A stretch of DNA of 64,000 bases, from NCBI RefSeq assembly GCF_001187905.1, contig NZ_LGIS01000033.1, forward strand, positions 186,001 through 250,000, written 5' to 3'. Shown one piece after another: positions 16,750 to 25,107 of the stretch. Below the pieces are notes generated by a model that saw nothing but the letters and a program-made list of their open reading frames with translations, did no database searches and was not told the origin of the DNA. This DNA comes from Pantoea sp. RIT-PI-b. Lineage in GTDB: Bacteria > Pseudomonadota > Gammaproteobacteria > Enterobacterales > Enterobacteriaceae. Both the position numbers and the translations under genes were made by a program. How positions within the stretch are numbered: position 1 is the stretch's first letter; every line of letters begins with the position of its first letter.

Positions 16750-17658
16750 TTATTCCCAGGGTACGCCTTGCTCCCAGCTTTCAACCAGCAGGTCGATAAA
16801 GGCGCGAATTCGCGGGGATAAATGTTTTTTGCTGGGATAGATGATCCGAATTGGTTCAGGTGGGAAAGGATACTCCTCAAGCACAGGTATCAGCTTACCG
16901 CTACGCAGGTCTTCTCCTAACAAATAGGTTGGTAAGTGAACTATACCGAATCCGGAAATAGCCGATGCCCGCATGGCTTCCGAACTGTCGAGGTTTAGCC
17001 GCCCGGGTCCTTCATACACAAAAGTACCTTCCGGAGTCGCAAACCGCCAGCTGCGCCTCTTTTCTGCACTCAGAAGAAAAATAGTGTCATGCCTGATTAA
17101 GTCTGCGGGCGTTTCTGGAACGCCCCGTAAGGACAAATATTCGGGAGATGCACAAGTGACAATGTGCTGCGAAGCAATCGTTCGGGTAAGAATGCGCGAG
17201 TCATCGCGGGGTTCACCGATGCGAATGGCAATATCAAAGCCTTCTTCAATAAGATCAACAAACCTGTCGCTAAAGGACACCTCCGCACGAAGCTCAGGCC
17301 ACTTTTTAAGATAAACATCCAGAATGGGAAGGATATGGTGCTGCCCAAAAGAAAGCGGCGCACTCAGCCGGAGAGTCCCCGTTGGCTTACCTCTGCGCAT
17401 GGCCATGGCAGCATCGACCTCTTCCAGGTCATCCAGTATCTGCCGGCAACGTTCGAACATGATCCTCCCTTCATCGGTCAGACTCAGACTCCGGGTGGTA
17501 CGGTTAAGAAGGCGTACCCCCATACGCGTTTCGAGTCTGACAATACTCTTGCCAATGGCTGAACGTGTGAGTCCGAGAGAGCCCGCAGCGTGGGTGTAAC
17601 TCCCGGCTTTTACAGCCGCAACGAATGCGGCGATATCACCAATGCTGTTGATTTCCAT
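16750..17658 (-). CDS. LysR-family regulator
   Basis: A 302-residue LysR regulator with its helix-turn-helix at residues 15-60 (SYTHAAGSLGLTRSAIGKSIVRLE) and an effector domain from about residue 90. Features such as LLNRTTRSLSLTDEG and GRIMFERCRQIL place it in the large group that resembles E. coli YhjC/DsdC-like orphan regulators. It is divergent from an alpha/beta hydrolase gene across a roughly 120-bp gap and is the likely regulator of that gene. The inducer is unknown. Confidence 0.87.
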   Translation of the reverse strand: MEINSIGDIAAFVAAVKAGSYTHAAGSLGLTRSAIGKSIVRLETRMGVRLLNRTTRSLSLTDEGRIMFERCRQILDDLEEVDAAMAMRRGKPTGTLRLSAPLSFGQHHILPILDVYLKKWPELRAEVSFSDRFVDLIEEGFDIAIRIGEPRDDSRILTRTIASQHIVTCASPEYLSLRGVPETPADLIRHDTIFLLSAEKRRSWRFATPEGTFVYEGPGRLNLDSSEAMRASAISGFGIVHLPTYLLGEDLRSGKLIPVLEEYPFPPEPIRIIYPSKKHLSPRIRAFIDLLVESWEQGVPWE

Positions 17659-17779
17659 GATTTATTTATCTCATTCAATACGGGCGTTAACGTACCCTGA
17701 TAAGGGAAGCACATTCCCCAAATATTTACCTATCATAGGCACCTGTTACTTTTAAGCGCAAATGCAAACAGGAATTGAA

Positions 17780-18709
17780 ATGCTGAATCAACAAACCAAA
17801 CAAGCTGTAAAAGAATGGTCAGAAAGCCTGGCTGGCCTGGGCCCAATCATTACGGGTGAGGATACCGTAACGCCTATGAGCGAGGTGCGTGACGCCTATA
17901 CCCGTATGCTGGCTAAAAATCCGGCACCTGCCGGCGTGTGCTTTTCTGAGGTCGACATGGGGGGCGTGCCGGGAACGCTGGTGACTCCCGACAACCTTGA
18001 AACTGATGCCATCGTTATGTACATCCACGGCGGGGCTTACATTGTCGGTGAACCGGCTGGCTATCACGGCATTGGTGGTAACTATGCCAGCATGCTGGGC
18101 GCAAGGGTTTACATGCCGGATTACCGTCTGGCGCCGGAGTATCCTTTCCCTACGCCCGTTACCGATACCGTTCGTGCGTATGAGTGGTTAACTGAACAGG
18201 GATTTGACGCCAGCAAAATCATACTGGCGGGCGAGTCTGCGGGCGGAGCGATGGTGGTTACCGTTATGGTTGCTGCACGCAACAAAGGCCTGCCGCTTCC
18301 GGCCGGCGGTGTTTCAATTTCCCCATGGGCCAACCTTGAGCACACGGGCGTATCCATGAACAACCGGGAAGGCCTCGATCCGCTGAACACCAAGGCCGGT
18401 CTGGATTTCCTGGCTCGCACCTTCCTGGGCGATGCGTTACCTAATCACCCAATGGCATCTCCCGTGTTTGCCGACGTGACGGGTTTGCCGCCGGTGCTGG
18501 TTCAGATTGGTGAAAACGAACTGATGCTGAGCGATGCGATGCGTTTGGCCACTCACCTGGGTGATCACCGCGTTCGCGTAAATCTGGAAGTCTGGCCAGG
18601 TATGTTTCACGCATGGCATTTCTTCTCCACGCTGCCGCCAGAAGCGGTACAGGCTCTGGAGAGCTCTGTCGTCTTTATGAAGCAGGCTCTGCGGGATGCC
18701 GCGAAGTAA
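17780..18709 (+). CDS. Alpha/beta hydrolase, acetyl-esterase/HSL family
   Basis: A 309-residue hydrolase of the hormone-sensitive lipase family. It has the oxyanion motif YIHGGAYIVG (about residue 80), the YRLAPEYPFPTPVTD segment, the nucleophile Ser in GESAGGAMV (about residue 155), then Asp (MLSDAM) and His in MFHAWHF. It should cleave short acyl esters or accept hydrated substrates in the cytoplasm. The ATG at 17780 has AGGAA upstream; an earlier in-frame ATG at 17762 lacks one. The divergent LysR gene probably controls it. A strong GC-rich hairpin follows the stop. Confidence 0.87.
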   Translation: MLNQQTKQAVKEWSESLAGLGPIITGEDTVTPMSEVRDAYTRMLAKNPAPAGVCFSEVDMGGVPGTLVTPDNLETDAIVMYIHGGAYIVGEPAGYHGIGGNYASMLGARVYMPDYRLAPEYPFPTPVTDTVRAYEWLTEQGFDASKIILAGESAGGAMVVTVMVAARNKGLPLPAGGVSISPWANLEHTGVSMNNREGLDPLNTKAGLDFLARTFLGDALPNHPMASPVFADVTGLPPVLVQIGENELMLSDAMRLATHLGDHRVRVNLEVWPGMFHAWHFFSTLPPEAVQALESSVVFMKQALRDAAK

Positions 18710-18731
18710 TTATCAATGATGAACTGAATAA

Positions 18732-18753
18732 CGGGCGCGGCTGACCGCGCCCG
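18732..18753 (+). terminator. GC-rich hairpin after the hydrolase gene
   Basis: CGGGCGCGG-CTGA-CCGCGCCCG is a perfect 9-bp stem with a tetraloop, 22 nt past the stop codon. No T-run follows; the next bases form the ribosome binding site of a decayed gene, so it may attenuate rather than terminate. Confidence 0.5.
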
Positions 18754-18765
18754 GCAGGAGTGAAA

Positions 18766-19030
18766 ATGCCCCATTTACAGACCCAACTTACTTATCCGCC
18801 GGATCTTGACTCACACAGCGCTTATAAGCACGTATTTCGCCCGGGCCGCCTTTATTATGCCACTTGAAGCCCGCATTCCGATGATAGTGGTTGGTCGCGC
18901 ACGATAGGACCTGAACTGGATAGCGGAGGAAAGCGACGGATGGATATGGCATCTGAGTGACTTCTCAACTCCTCCGGAATTGCTTGAACTCTGGCGTAGC
19001 GTCTATGAAGACAATCGTTTCCGGCCGTGA
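18766..19030 (+). pseudogene. Luciferase-like monooxygenase remnant
   Basis: An intact start with a GGCAGGAGTG ribosome binding site encodes MPHLQTQLTYPPDL and then HSAYKHVFRPGRL, the N-terminus of the luciferase-type oxidoreductase group (TIGR03571-like). A frame change gives FIMPLEA, the sequence jumps directly to ARIPMIVVGRAR, and a TAG interrupts before DLNWIAEESDGWIWHLSDF and ELWRSVYEDNRFRP. Those later words match the C-terminal half of the same family. About two-thirds of the gene (family length about 320 residues) is missing by internal deletion. It is a clear decayed flavin-dependent monooxygenase. Frames after 19030 up to about 19200 may be further remnant but are unreadable. Confidence 0.75.
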
Positions 19031-19500
19031 AAATGTCACTGCCGTTTTGCAAAATGCGATCGCCAGTCAGCCTTTCTGATAATTGGCGGTGTTATTGCAA
19101 ATTACACTCATGATTCAAAAGGACGAAAAATTTACGGCGCGCATTACAGGGTTGGTATGGAAAAGGGCGCTCGCAACACCTGGTCAATATGCTGGAGCGA
19201 ATATAATCCTGGCTGGATTTAAATGGGTGATGTCTCCAACATTGATACAGAACTTCCAGGCAACAGATGAACGATGGCCGCCAGTTAACAACCGGCGGAC
19301 ACTAATTTTAGTTATCATTCTCCGCTTCTGGCACAACTCGGACGCTTGTTTGAGGTTCTCTATGAGCGAGAAACGGACTATATCCCACGTTGCAATACCC
19401 TGTACGTCATATGTTTCATTACGCAACGATGTCATGAATGTTTTATTTCCACTCGTGGCACGGTGCGAGCGTAGAAGTGGGTGAAACTTAAGCGTCTTTG
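19031..19500. other. 470-bp gap with hairpin repeat
   Basis: No gene is supported. A degraded A plus B repeat unit sits at 19321-19377. A 133-codon plus-strand frame (19083-19484) covers the repeat and has no family features, so it is not called. Confidence 0.5.
19321..19377 (+). repeat. Dispersed hairpin repeat, A and B units (degraded)
   Basis: The A unit (19321-19343) is TCCGCT, loop with CTGGCACAA, then CGGAC. The B unit (19355-19377) keeps the loop ATGAGCGAG and the right arm CGGAC, but its left arm is altered. The spacing between units is 11 nt. Confidence 0.65.
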
Positions 19501-19860
19501 TTAATTCCCGTATTCAACATCTTTCAAATCAGAACAGCGAGGCATTGCGCTCCATACCAACCCCGGATCCTTGGATGTGGTAAACGTGACAAGCGCACTT
19601 GTAGGCCCAATTTGAACTTCGTCTATTCGAACGTTTACGTCATCAGTTGTAAGATTTTGAGATGCAAAAACCCGATTATCTGGCCTTGTCACATCCTCAA
19701 CTACTGCATCGGCCACCTGTCGTATATTTAAAGCTGGGCAGGCCTCAGTATCCGCCTTAATGCCAAGTTTAATATCAGCATAAACAGCCATAAAGCCTAT
19801 GGCTGAAAGTGAGGCTATCACAGCGATTATTTTAATAAAAAAATTCATCACACATTTCAT
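19501..19860 (-). CDS. Small membrane-anchored protein of unknown function
   Basis: A protein of up to 119 residues, not recognised. It starts with a hydrophobic segment (FFIKIIAVIASLSAIGFMAVYA) that could be an N-terminal anchor or an uncleaved signal, followed by a roughly 90-residue polar domain with two Cys (ACPAL and RCSDL) that could form a disulfide. The domain has alternating beta-like patterns such as DDVNVRIDEVQIGPTSALVTFTT. Start may be the ATG at 19860 or the one at 19848. It stands alone between repeat-bearing gaps. Confidence 0.6.
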   Translation of the reverse strand: MKCVMNFFIKIIAVIASLSAIGFMAVYADIKLGIKADTEACPALNIRQVADAVVEDVTRPDNRVFASQNLTTDDVNVRIDEVQIGPTSALVTFTTSKDPGLVWSAMPRCSDLKDVEYGN

Positions 19861-19994
19861 TTCATTGGCTTCAATCCATACGGGTTAAGATGATAACTTC
19901 TCAGCTTATATATCCCAAGAACAACTTTTTATATTGGCAACTTGCTTAAGATTTAATGTATAAGGCTAAATTAAATAGAGTTTATCCCCTCCCA

Positions 19995-20024
19995 CCGGTA
20001 TGGTGAGCCTTACCGGAACATACC
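19995..20024 (+). promoter_or_regulatory. Overlapping alternative hairpins before the P-loop ATPase gene
   Basis: CCGGTA (19995-20000) pairs with TACCGG (20011-20016), and the overlapping GGTATG (19997-20002) pairs with CATACC (20019-20024). The two hairpins exclude each other and end 12 nt before the ATG at 20037, close to the GAGGT ribosome binding site. A translational switch is possible but is only suggested by base pairing. Confidence 0.3.
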
Positions 20025-20036
20025 AGTGAGGTAAAA

Positions 20037-20543
20037 ATGGACTTCGATACAGAGGCAACTTCAGTAAAACCTACCCTGCATCTTTTATGCGGAAAAATTG
20101 CATCAGGCAAATCCACATTATCAGCAAAATTAGGTGCTTTACCTGGCGCCGTAATTATCAGTGAGGACGACTGGCTGGCTAAGCTCTATGCAGATGAAAT
20201 GCAGTCAGTGGCGGATTATATTCAGTGTTCCTCAAAGCTCAGAAGCGCTATGAAGCCCCACCTGGTGGCACTACTCAACGCAGGCGTAACCGTTGTTCTC
20301 GACTTCCCGGCAAACACACGGACCCAGCGTGAATGGATGATGAGTATCATTAAGGAGTCAGGTGCTGATAATCGTCTGCATTATTTGAACGTATCTGATG
20401 AAGTCTGTAGAGCCCGGCTACACGCCCGTAACGCAGAAGGTGCGCACGACTTTGCAGCTACAGATCAACAGTTCGATACCATAACGAGTTATTTCTCAGA
20501 ACCCACGGTTGACGAAGGGTTTAACATTATCGAATACCTCTAA
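20037..20543 (+). CDS. P-loop AAA_33/zeta-toxin-like kinase family ATPase
   Basis: A 168-residue cytoplasmic P-loop protein. The Walker A motif is GKIASGKST at residues 18-26, followed by VIISEDDWLAKLY with the acidic pair expected in small-molecule kinases of this fold, and VVLDFPANTRTQREWM, a Walker B-like region typical of AAA_33 proteins. The C-terminal RLHARNAEGAHDF has the lid arginines. Related proteins are predicted to phosphorylate small molecules, and the substrate is unknown. No antitoxin gene precedes it, so a toxin role is not supported. A broken paralogue is at 39520-39801. Confidence 0.8.
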   Translation: MDFDTEATSVKPTLHLLCGKIASGKSTLSAKLGALPGAVIISEDDWLAKLYADEMQSVADYIQCSSKLRSAMKPHLVALLNAGVTVVLDFPANTRTQREWMMSIIKESGADNRLHYLNVSDEVCRARLHARNAEGAHDFAATDQQFDTITSYFSEPTVDEGFNIIEYL

Positions 20544-20625
20544 ATGCATCATCCACGATTAAGCCACCATCGAGCCGTTATTTTCCGGAAATTGACGGCT
20601 CTTATGATGCCTTAATACATGCAAT

Positions 20626-20685
20626 GTCCGCTCCTGCATTAAACGGACTGACGTCAAACTATGTCCACTATGAGCGAAAGCGTAC
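20626..20685 (+). repeat. Dispersed hairpin repeat, A and B units
   Basis: The A unit (20626-20648) is GTCCGCT, loop CCTGCATTA, then AACGGAC. The B unit (20663-20685) is GTCCACT, loop ATGAGCGAA, then AGCGTAC. The units are 14 nt apart and lie between the ATPase gene and a convergent LysR gene. Confidence 0.7.
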
Positions 20686-20719
20686 CTTTCGATTATAGCA
20701 ATATGCGTAGCCGTCCAGG

Positions 20720-21607
20720 TCAGTCAGCTTGCTCGCTCAGCTTCTCACGCATAAATTCAATAAACACCTGAGTTTTCGCGGGTAGCAGTCGCGTTTCAGT
20801 AAGAGCATAAATCGTTACAGCTTCTGCCTTCCAGTCAGGTAATACACGGGCCAGTTTACTATCCGCAACGTCTTCCCCGACAATTTTGTCAGGCAGAATC
20901 GCAATGCCTGCTCCAATGGAGGCAAAACGACGCATCATACCAATGCTGTTCATCTGAAAACGCCCGGAAATTTTAAGGCTAATTCGGCTTTCTTCGCGAT
21001 ATAACTGCCAGTAACCGGGCTTATCCTGCCGCATACCTATACATTCATGATCCGTCAGCTCATCAGGGCTGCCGGGAATGCCATTCTGAATCAGATAGTC
21101 GGGGGATGCGTAAAGGCTGCGCGAAAGCGAACCGAGCTTACGCGCAATGAGGCCTGAATCGGGCAGACTCCCCATGCGAACAGCCAGATCATAGGGCTCC
21201 GACACCAAATCAACATTTCTCGGCGTTAAATCAAAATCGAAGCTGATACCCGGATAAAAGTCTGCGAATTCTTTAATAAAGGGCGCAAGCGTCATCACCG
21301 CAAAATCGGCCGGTAAAGAGACCCTCAGCATGCCCTGCGGCTGAGCCAGGAGGGAACCCAGCTGTTCATGCGCCAGACGCGCTTCATCAATGATGCGCCG
21401 GCTTCGTTCATAATAAATCTGGCCGGCTTCAGTCAGCTCAATCTTGCGCGTTGTCCTGTGTAACAGTCTGAGACCAATAAACTTTTCAAGCTCGTTTATT
21501 TTACGGGACAGCGTGGAATTAGGCATGCCGAGGGCTTCAGCCGCGCCACGAAAACTGCGCGCTTTAACGACCTCGACAAAGTAAGACATGTGATTGAGAA
21601 GTTCCAT
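20720..21607 (-). CDS. LysR-family regulator
   Basis: A 295-residue LysR protein with the DNA-binding helix-turn-helix at residues 15-60 (SFRGAAEALGMPNSTLSRKI) and the effector domain behind it. It contains LRLLHRTTRKIELTEAG and DFDLTPRNVDLVSEPYDLAVRMG, typical of the LysR branch that regulates drug/quinone-related oxidoreductases. It is divergent from the isochorismatase-like and pirin genes and probably controls them, with a roughly 170-bp AT-rich intergenic region between. Confidence 0.87.
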   Translation of the reverse strand: MELLNHMSYFVEVVKARSFRGAAEALGMPNSTLSRKINELEKFIGLRLLHRTTRKIELTEAGQIYYERSRRIIDEARLAHEQLGSLLAQPQGMLRVSLPADFAVMTLAPFIKEFADFYPGISFDFDLTPRNVDLVSEPYDLAVRMGSLPDSGLIARKLGSLSRSLYASPDYLIQNGIPGSPDELTDHECIGMRQDKPGYWQLYREESRISLKISGRFQMNSIGMMRRFASIGAGIAILPDKIVGEDVADSKLARVLPDWKAEAVTIYALTETRLLPAKTQVFIEFMREKLSEQAD

Positions 21608-21775
21608 CTTAATTGTGCCATATGTGGAATATTCAATTCTGATATTAGCTATTTATCCCAAAAAATAACAGGATATACTTTAATCATTCGCAGGAGAGAT
21701 GAATAAAACCCTGCATTAATCCTGATAAAAATTATAAGTATCAGGTGGTTAAACTAAATCTACAGGATAAATATC

Positions 21776-22357
21776 ATGAGCTTTGAAAAATTCTCTGCTG
21801 ACAATGCTGCCATGCTGTTAATTGACCATCAGGTCGGCACTATGGGCTGGGCCAAATCTATGCCCTTTGAAGAGTTAAAACGTAATGCGCTGATGCTGGC
21901 CAAATCCGCTGCAATTCTTAATATGCCGGTGGTGCTGACCTCAAGCATGGAAGAGCATGCGCAAGGTCCGCTGGTTGAAGAACTGAAAACCATTCTGCCG
22001 GAAGAGTTTGAGGCACGAATCAAGCGTCTGGGCATCGTAAACGCCATGGACGATGAGAACTTTGCCGCCGCGGTTAAAGCCACCGGCAGAAAGAAACTGA
22101 TTATTGCGGGTGTCACCAATGACGTCTGTACGGTATACCCGGCACTGACACTGGTTGCAGCTGGCTTTGACGTGCAGGTCGTTGCTGATGCCGGTGCCTC
22201 ACCAACCAAAATGGCTGATGACATTGCGCTCCGCCGTATGGACAAAAATGGTATTACCCTCACCACAACCAACCAGCTGATTGCTGAGCTGGCAGGAAGC
22301 TGGGCAACACCTCAGGGAGAGAAACTGGTCCAGGTATTAATGGAATCCTTTCAGTAA
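21776..22357 (+). CDS. Isochorismatase-family cysteine hydrolase, YcaC-like
   Basis: A 193-residue hydrolase. The catalytic Asp is in MLLIDHQVG, and the nucleophilic Cys is in AGVTNDVCTVYPAL (about residue 118), with the usual ADAGASP loop after it. The overall pattern (GTMGWAKSMP, LTSSMEEHAQGP) is that of YcaC-type enzymes. It would hydrolyse an amide or related bond of an unidentified substrate. It is followed 74 nt later by a pirin gene, and an Old Yellow Enzyme remnant trails that, suggesting a former three-gene electrophile-response operon under the divergent LysR. Confidence 0.87.
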   Translation: MSFEKFSADNAAMLLIDHQVGTMGWAKSMPFEELKRNALMLAKSAAILNMPVVLTSSMEEHAQGPLVEELKTILPEEFEARIKRLGIVNAMDDENFAAAVKATGRKKLIIAGVTNDVCTVYPALTLVAAGFDVQVVADAGASPTKMADDIALRRMDKNGITLTTTNQLIAELAGSWATPQGEKLVQVLMESFQ

Positions 22358-22431
22358 AGAATAAACCAGCAGGCCCGTTCGGCAGCGTTTTGCGCCCTCC
22401 GTGCGGGTCTGCCTTCCCGGACAGAAGGGTA

Positions 22432-23190
22432 ATGACAATGCTTAAAATAGAAAACAGCAGTAAACGTCAGCATGGCTCTGGCGGTTTCGGTATCGATATT
22501 CTCTGGCCGGGCATGGTGCAGAATTCAGGCGACAGTGGTATTGGTGCAATCGGACGTATTGATCAGGCAAACGTCAAAGCCGGAACGGTAATTTCAATGC
22601 ATCCACATAAGGATGATGAAATTCTCACCTATATGCGTAAAGGCAGAATGCTGCATCTGGACACGGTCGGTAATGAGGAAGAAATTTCTGATACCCGGCT
22701 GATGCTCATGAACGCAGGGCATACCTTCCAGCATGAAGAGCGCATTCTGGGTGAACAAGGCGAGTCAATGCAGTGTTTGCAGATTTTCATTCGCCCCTCA
22801 GAAACCGACCTGACACCACAGGTTCAGTTCCACGACTTTGGTACGCCTTACAGTGACAATATCTGGCGGCTGATTGCCGGCCCTGAAAATGCGCCGTTAA
22901 CTTTTCGTTCTCAAACGTGGGTACAGGACGCGCGGCTTGCTGAAGGTAGCGAACTGAAGCTGCCGGCTGTTCCGATAGGTAACGTGGTGCGCCTGTTATA
23001 TGTCTTTCAGGGCGCAGCGCGGATAGGTGAAATTCCTCTTAAAACGGGTGAGAGCATTATAATCGAAGGCGACGACGTTCACACCGTCACCGCACTTGAC
23101 ACCACTGATCTGGTGCTCTTCACTACTGACCCGGCGGCAAAAGTTTTCCGTGGTGGTATGTTCAGTGGAAATATGCACACGCGCCTGTAA
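22432..23190 (+). CDS. Pirin-family bicupin protein
   Basis: A protein of about 252 residues with two cupin domains. The first carries metal-ligand candidates in MHPHKDDEILTYMRKG and HTFQHEE, the second the GESIIIEGDDVHTV segment. Pirin relatives include quercetin dioxygenases and redox-responsive regulators. The frame opens at 22390, but the ATG at 22432 follows AGAAGGG. It lies downstream of the isochorismatase gene and probably shares its transcript. Confidence 0.8.
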   Translation: MTMLKIENSSKRQHGSGGFGIDILWPGMVQNSGDSGIGAIGRIDQANVKAGTVISMHPHKDDEILTYMRKGRMLHLDTVGNEEEISDTRLMLMNAGHTFQHEERILGEQGESMQCLQIFIRPSETDLTPQVQFHDFGTPYSDNIWRLIAGPENAPLTFRSQTWVQDARLAEGSELKLPAVPIGNVVRLLYVFQGAARIGEIPLKTGESIIIEGDDVHTVTALDTTDLVLFTTDPAAKVFRGGMFSGNMHTRL

Positions 23191-23238
23191 TGGCATTTAT
23201 AAAAATTCACGGGTAGCGCATTTTTTCATAAGGACGGG

Positions 23239-23911
23239 CATCTGTTCATCCAGCTCATGCATACCGGCCGCATGAATCATCCTGACAACACGCCGCACCA
23301 TCGTCAGGGCGTGGCACCTTCTGCTATTGCCCCCGGTGTGCTGTTGAGGCCGGTGCCGACGGTGTGGAAATCCACGGCGCTAATGCCTAACTGATACACC
23401 AGTTTTTAGCGCCCAGCGCCAACCAGCGCAGCGATGAATATGGCGGCTCGATTGAAAACCGTGCACGTTTTGCGCTGGAGGTGGCGGTAGCCATTACAGA
23501 AGAGATTGGTGCAGACAAAACCGCGATCCGTCTTTTTCCCGGCAGCCAGATTTGGGGTATCAGTGAAGGTGAAGAAGGTCCGGCACTTTATCGTTACCTG
23601 GTTGCTGAGCTGAATAAGCTCGGACTGAGCTATCTGCACATTATGCATATGGGCAATGAGACACTGCTGGATGAATTGCGGGCATTATGGACGCAGCCGC
23701 TGATACTTAATCGCACAGGGAAAAGCAGAGAAAGCATTGGTGATGATATCTAGTCCGGACTTGCCTATCTTGAATCTTACGGCCAGATGATTCTGGCTAA
23801 CCCGGACTTCGTCAGCCGTATTAAAACAGAATCTCCGCTGAACAATGCCGATCCGGCGATCTATTACGGCGGTGGTGTCGCAGGATATACAGATTATCCT
23901 GAAATTGAGTG
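23239..23911 (+). pseudogene. Old Yellow Enzyme-family oxidoreductase remnant
   Basis: Translation in successive frames gives HLFIQLMHTGRMNHPDNTPH, then after a deletion GADGVEIHGANA with an early stop, then RSDEYGGSIENRARFALEVA, IRLFPGSQIWG, and finally PLNNADPAIYYGGG with AGYTDYPEIE and a stop. These are landmarks of the NemA/Old Yellow Enzyme family in the right order. The first roughly 90 residues and a central block are missing, and at least two stops or frame changes occur. The piece 23481-23753 is still open but lacks key parts. It follows the pirin gene, so the LysR-controlled operon has lost its reductase. Confidence 0.85.
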
Positions 23912-24246
23912 ATTTATTATGTCAATGAAGAGGGTAAATATTCACGTATATCCTACTTTCATTTTATTAAGCCTACCATATTGATTGTATCATGCGGGGT
24001 AATTTTATTACTAATTCATCAACCTCCCGCTATTTATACTGAATACATAAGTTGATATATGGAATATATGGATGAGTTAGGTCGTTGATAAAATCCGCTT
24101 CTGGCACGAAGCGGACGCGGAAGTAAGGTCCGCTGTGAGCGAAAAGCGGACTGAAAGGTCACGCAGGGAACGCGTAGTAGATTTATTCTTAAATGTTAAA
24201 GATCATAGTAGCGGCTGAGTGAAATCTCGCCTATTATTAAAAGCTT
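23912..24246. other. 335-bp gap with hairpin repeat
   Basis: AT-rich sequence without a supported gene. It contains the best conserved A plus B repeat pair (24094-24151) and the promoter region of the LysE-type gene, whose ATG at 24247 lacks an obvious Shine-Dalgarno sequence. Confidence 0.5.
24094..24151 (+). repeat. Dispersed hairpin repeat, A and B units (well conserved)
   Basis: The A unit (24094-24115) is TCCGCTT, loop CTGGCACG, then AAGCGGA. The B unit (24128-24151) is GTCCGCT, loop GTGAGCGAAA, then AGCGGAC. The units are 12 nt apart. This is the clearest two-hairpin copy in the window. Confidence 0.8.
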
Positions 24247-24849
24247 ATGGATATTAATCTTCTCGGCTTTATGCCAGCACTACTTCCAGTTGCACTCTCT
24301 CCAGGCGCAAGTTTCACACTCGTTATGGGTAGCGCTCTGGCAGGTGGCCGCAAAGGTCTTTACAGAACCCTCGCTGGTACAGCACTGGGTATCTACACCC
24401 ATGCGCTCCTTATCGGATTCGGTATAACCGCAGTTATTGTGTCATCGCCGGCAATTTTTAGTGTGCTTAAAATTGCAGGAACATTATATCTTCTTTGGCT
24501 GGGAGCTATGCTCATCCGAGATGGTTTGAATGCACAGCACCCACAATCTCAAAAAAAACCGTCTCCAGTTACGATAAAGGAAGCCTGGCTTGCAAATGTT
24601 TTAAACCCCAAAGCAATTATTTTTTATTTGACGGTGGTTTCTCAGTTTGCAGGAAAGTATGGCGGGGTGGGCAATTATCTAACCTTGGCTTCTTTCCATG
24701 TGGCGATAATGGTCCTCTGGCTTATTATCATCAGTCATACACTGGTCTTCTCAACAAAGAAAATTAATCCACTGTTGCTGAAAAAATATGTAAACATGGC
24801 TGGTGGGCTGTTACTCATTATTTTTTCATTGCACAGTTTTATTGATTAA
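24247..24849 (+). CDS. LysE/RhtB-family amino acid exporter
   Basis: A 200-residue inner-membrane protein with five to six hydrophobic segments. The RhtB pattern is visible: PVALSPGASFTLVMGSALAGGRKGLYRTLAGTALG near the N-terminus, YLLWLGAMLIRDG in the middle, and WLANVLNPKAIIFYLTVVSQF. Relatives export amino acids such as homoserine, threonine or lysine. The substrate is unknown. An azlCD-type exporter lies nearby on the other strand. Confidence 0.85.
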   Translation: MDINLLGFMPALLPVALSPGASFTLVMGSALAGGRKGLYRTLAGTALGIYTHALLIGFGITAVIVSSPAIFSVLKIAGTLYLLWLGAMLIRDGLNAQHPQSQKKPSPVTIKEAWLANVLNPKAIIFYLTVVSQFAGKYGGVGNYLTLASFHVAIMVLWLIIISHTLVFSTKKINPLLLKKYVNMAGGLLLIIFSLHSFID

Positions 24850-24870
24850 TTTCCTGCAGCCGACATCTCA

Positions 24871-24943
24871 CCAGTATCAGAGCACAGGGCACAGTGGCAA
24901 TAAGTAGTGGAGTTGCCTCGCGTACACCATCAATAAAACTGTC
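24871..24943 (-). pseudogene. azlC remnant (second copy)
   Basis: The minus strand reads DSFIDGVREATPLLIATVPCALILV, which matches residues 9-33 of the intact AzlC at 25401-26117 (DSFSDGVRDAVPLLLAVAPY...) with conservative changes. There is no start codon, and the frame degenerates on the other side. It is a fragment of another azlC. Confidence 0.7.
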
Positions 24944-24952
24944 CGATTAGTG

Positions 24953-25045
24953 GCTTTATTCTTTTTTGCCTGGCGTGATAACAACAGCGTGTCGCACGCC
25001 GTGCAACACTTTATCCATTATCTGGACTGCCGTGAAAGCCGCTGA
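24953..25045 (+). pseudogene. LysR regulator remnant, last 30 residues
   Basis: The plus strand reads ALFFFAWRDNNSVSHAVQHF then IHYLDCRESR and a stop. This is the typical end of a LysR effector domain (aWR-x-NN-x-S-x-A-x-x-x-F-I-x-Y-L). It abuts the azlC remnant, only 9 nt away, as though a deletion removed the divergent promoter and most of both genes. Confidence 0.65.
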
Positions 25046-25107
25046 AATAAAGCTATGCCCAATAATCAGTTAATTGACCATTCGGCAAAGACAATAGCTA
25101 AGAAGTA

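Noticed and set aside
19083..19484. 133-codon plus-strand frame
   Set aside because: It runs through the hairpin repeat and the tail of a decayed monooxygenase gene; no protein features.
20037..20543. Zeta-type toxin of a toxin-antitoxin pair
   Set aside because: The P-loop fold is similar, but no small antitoxin gene lies upstream and the fold is common to many small-molecule kinases.
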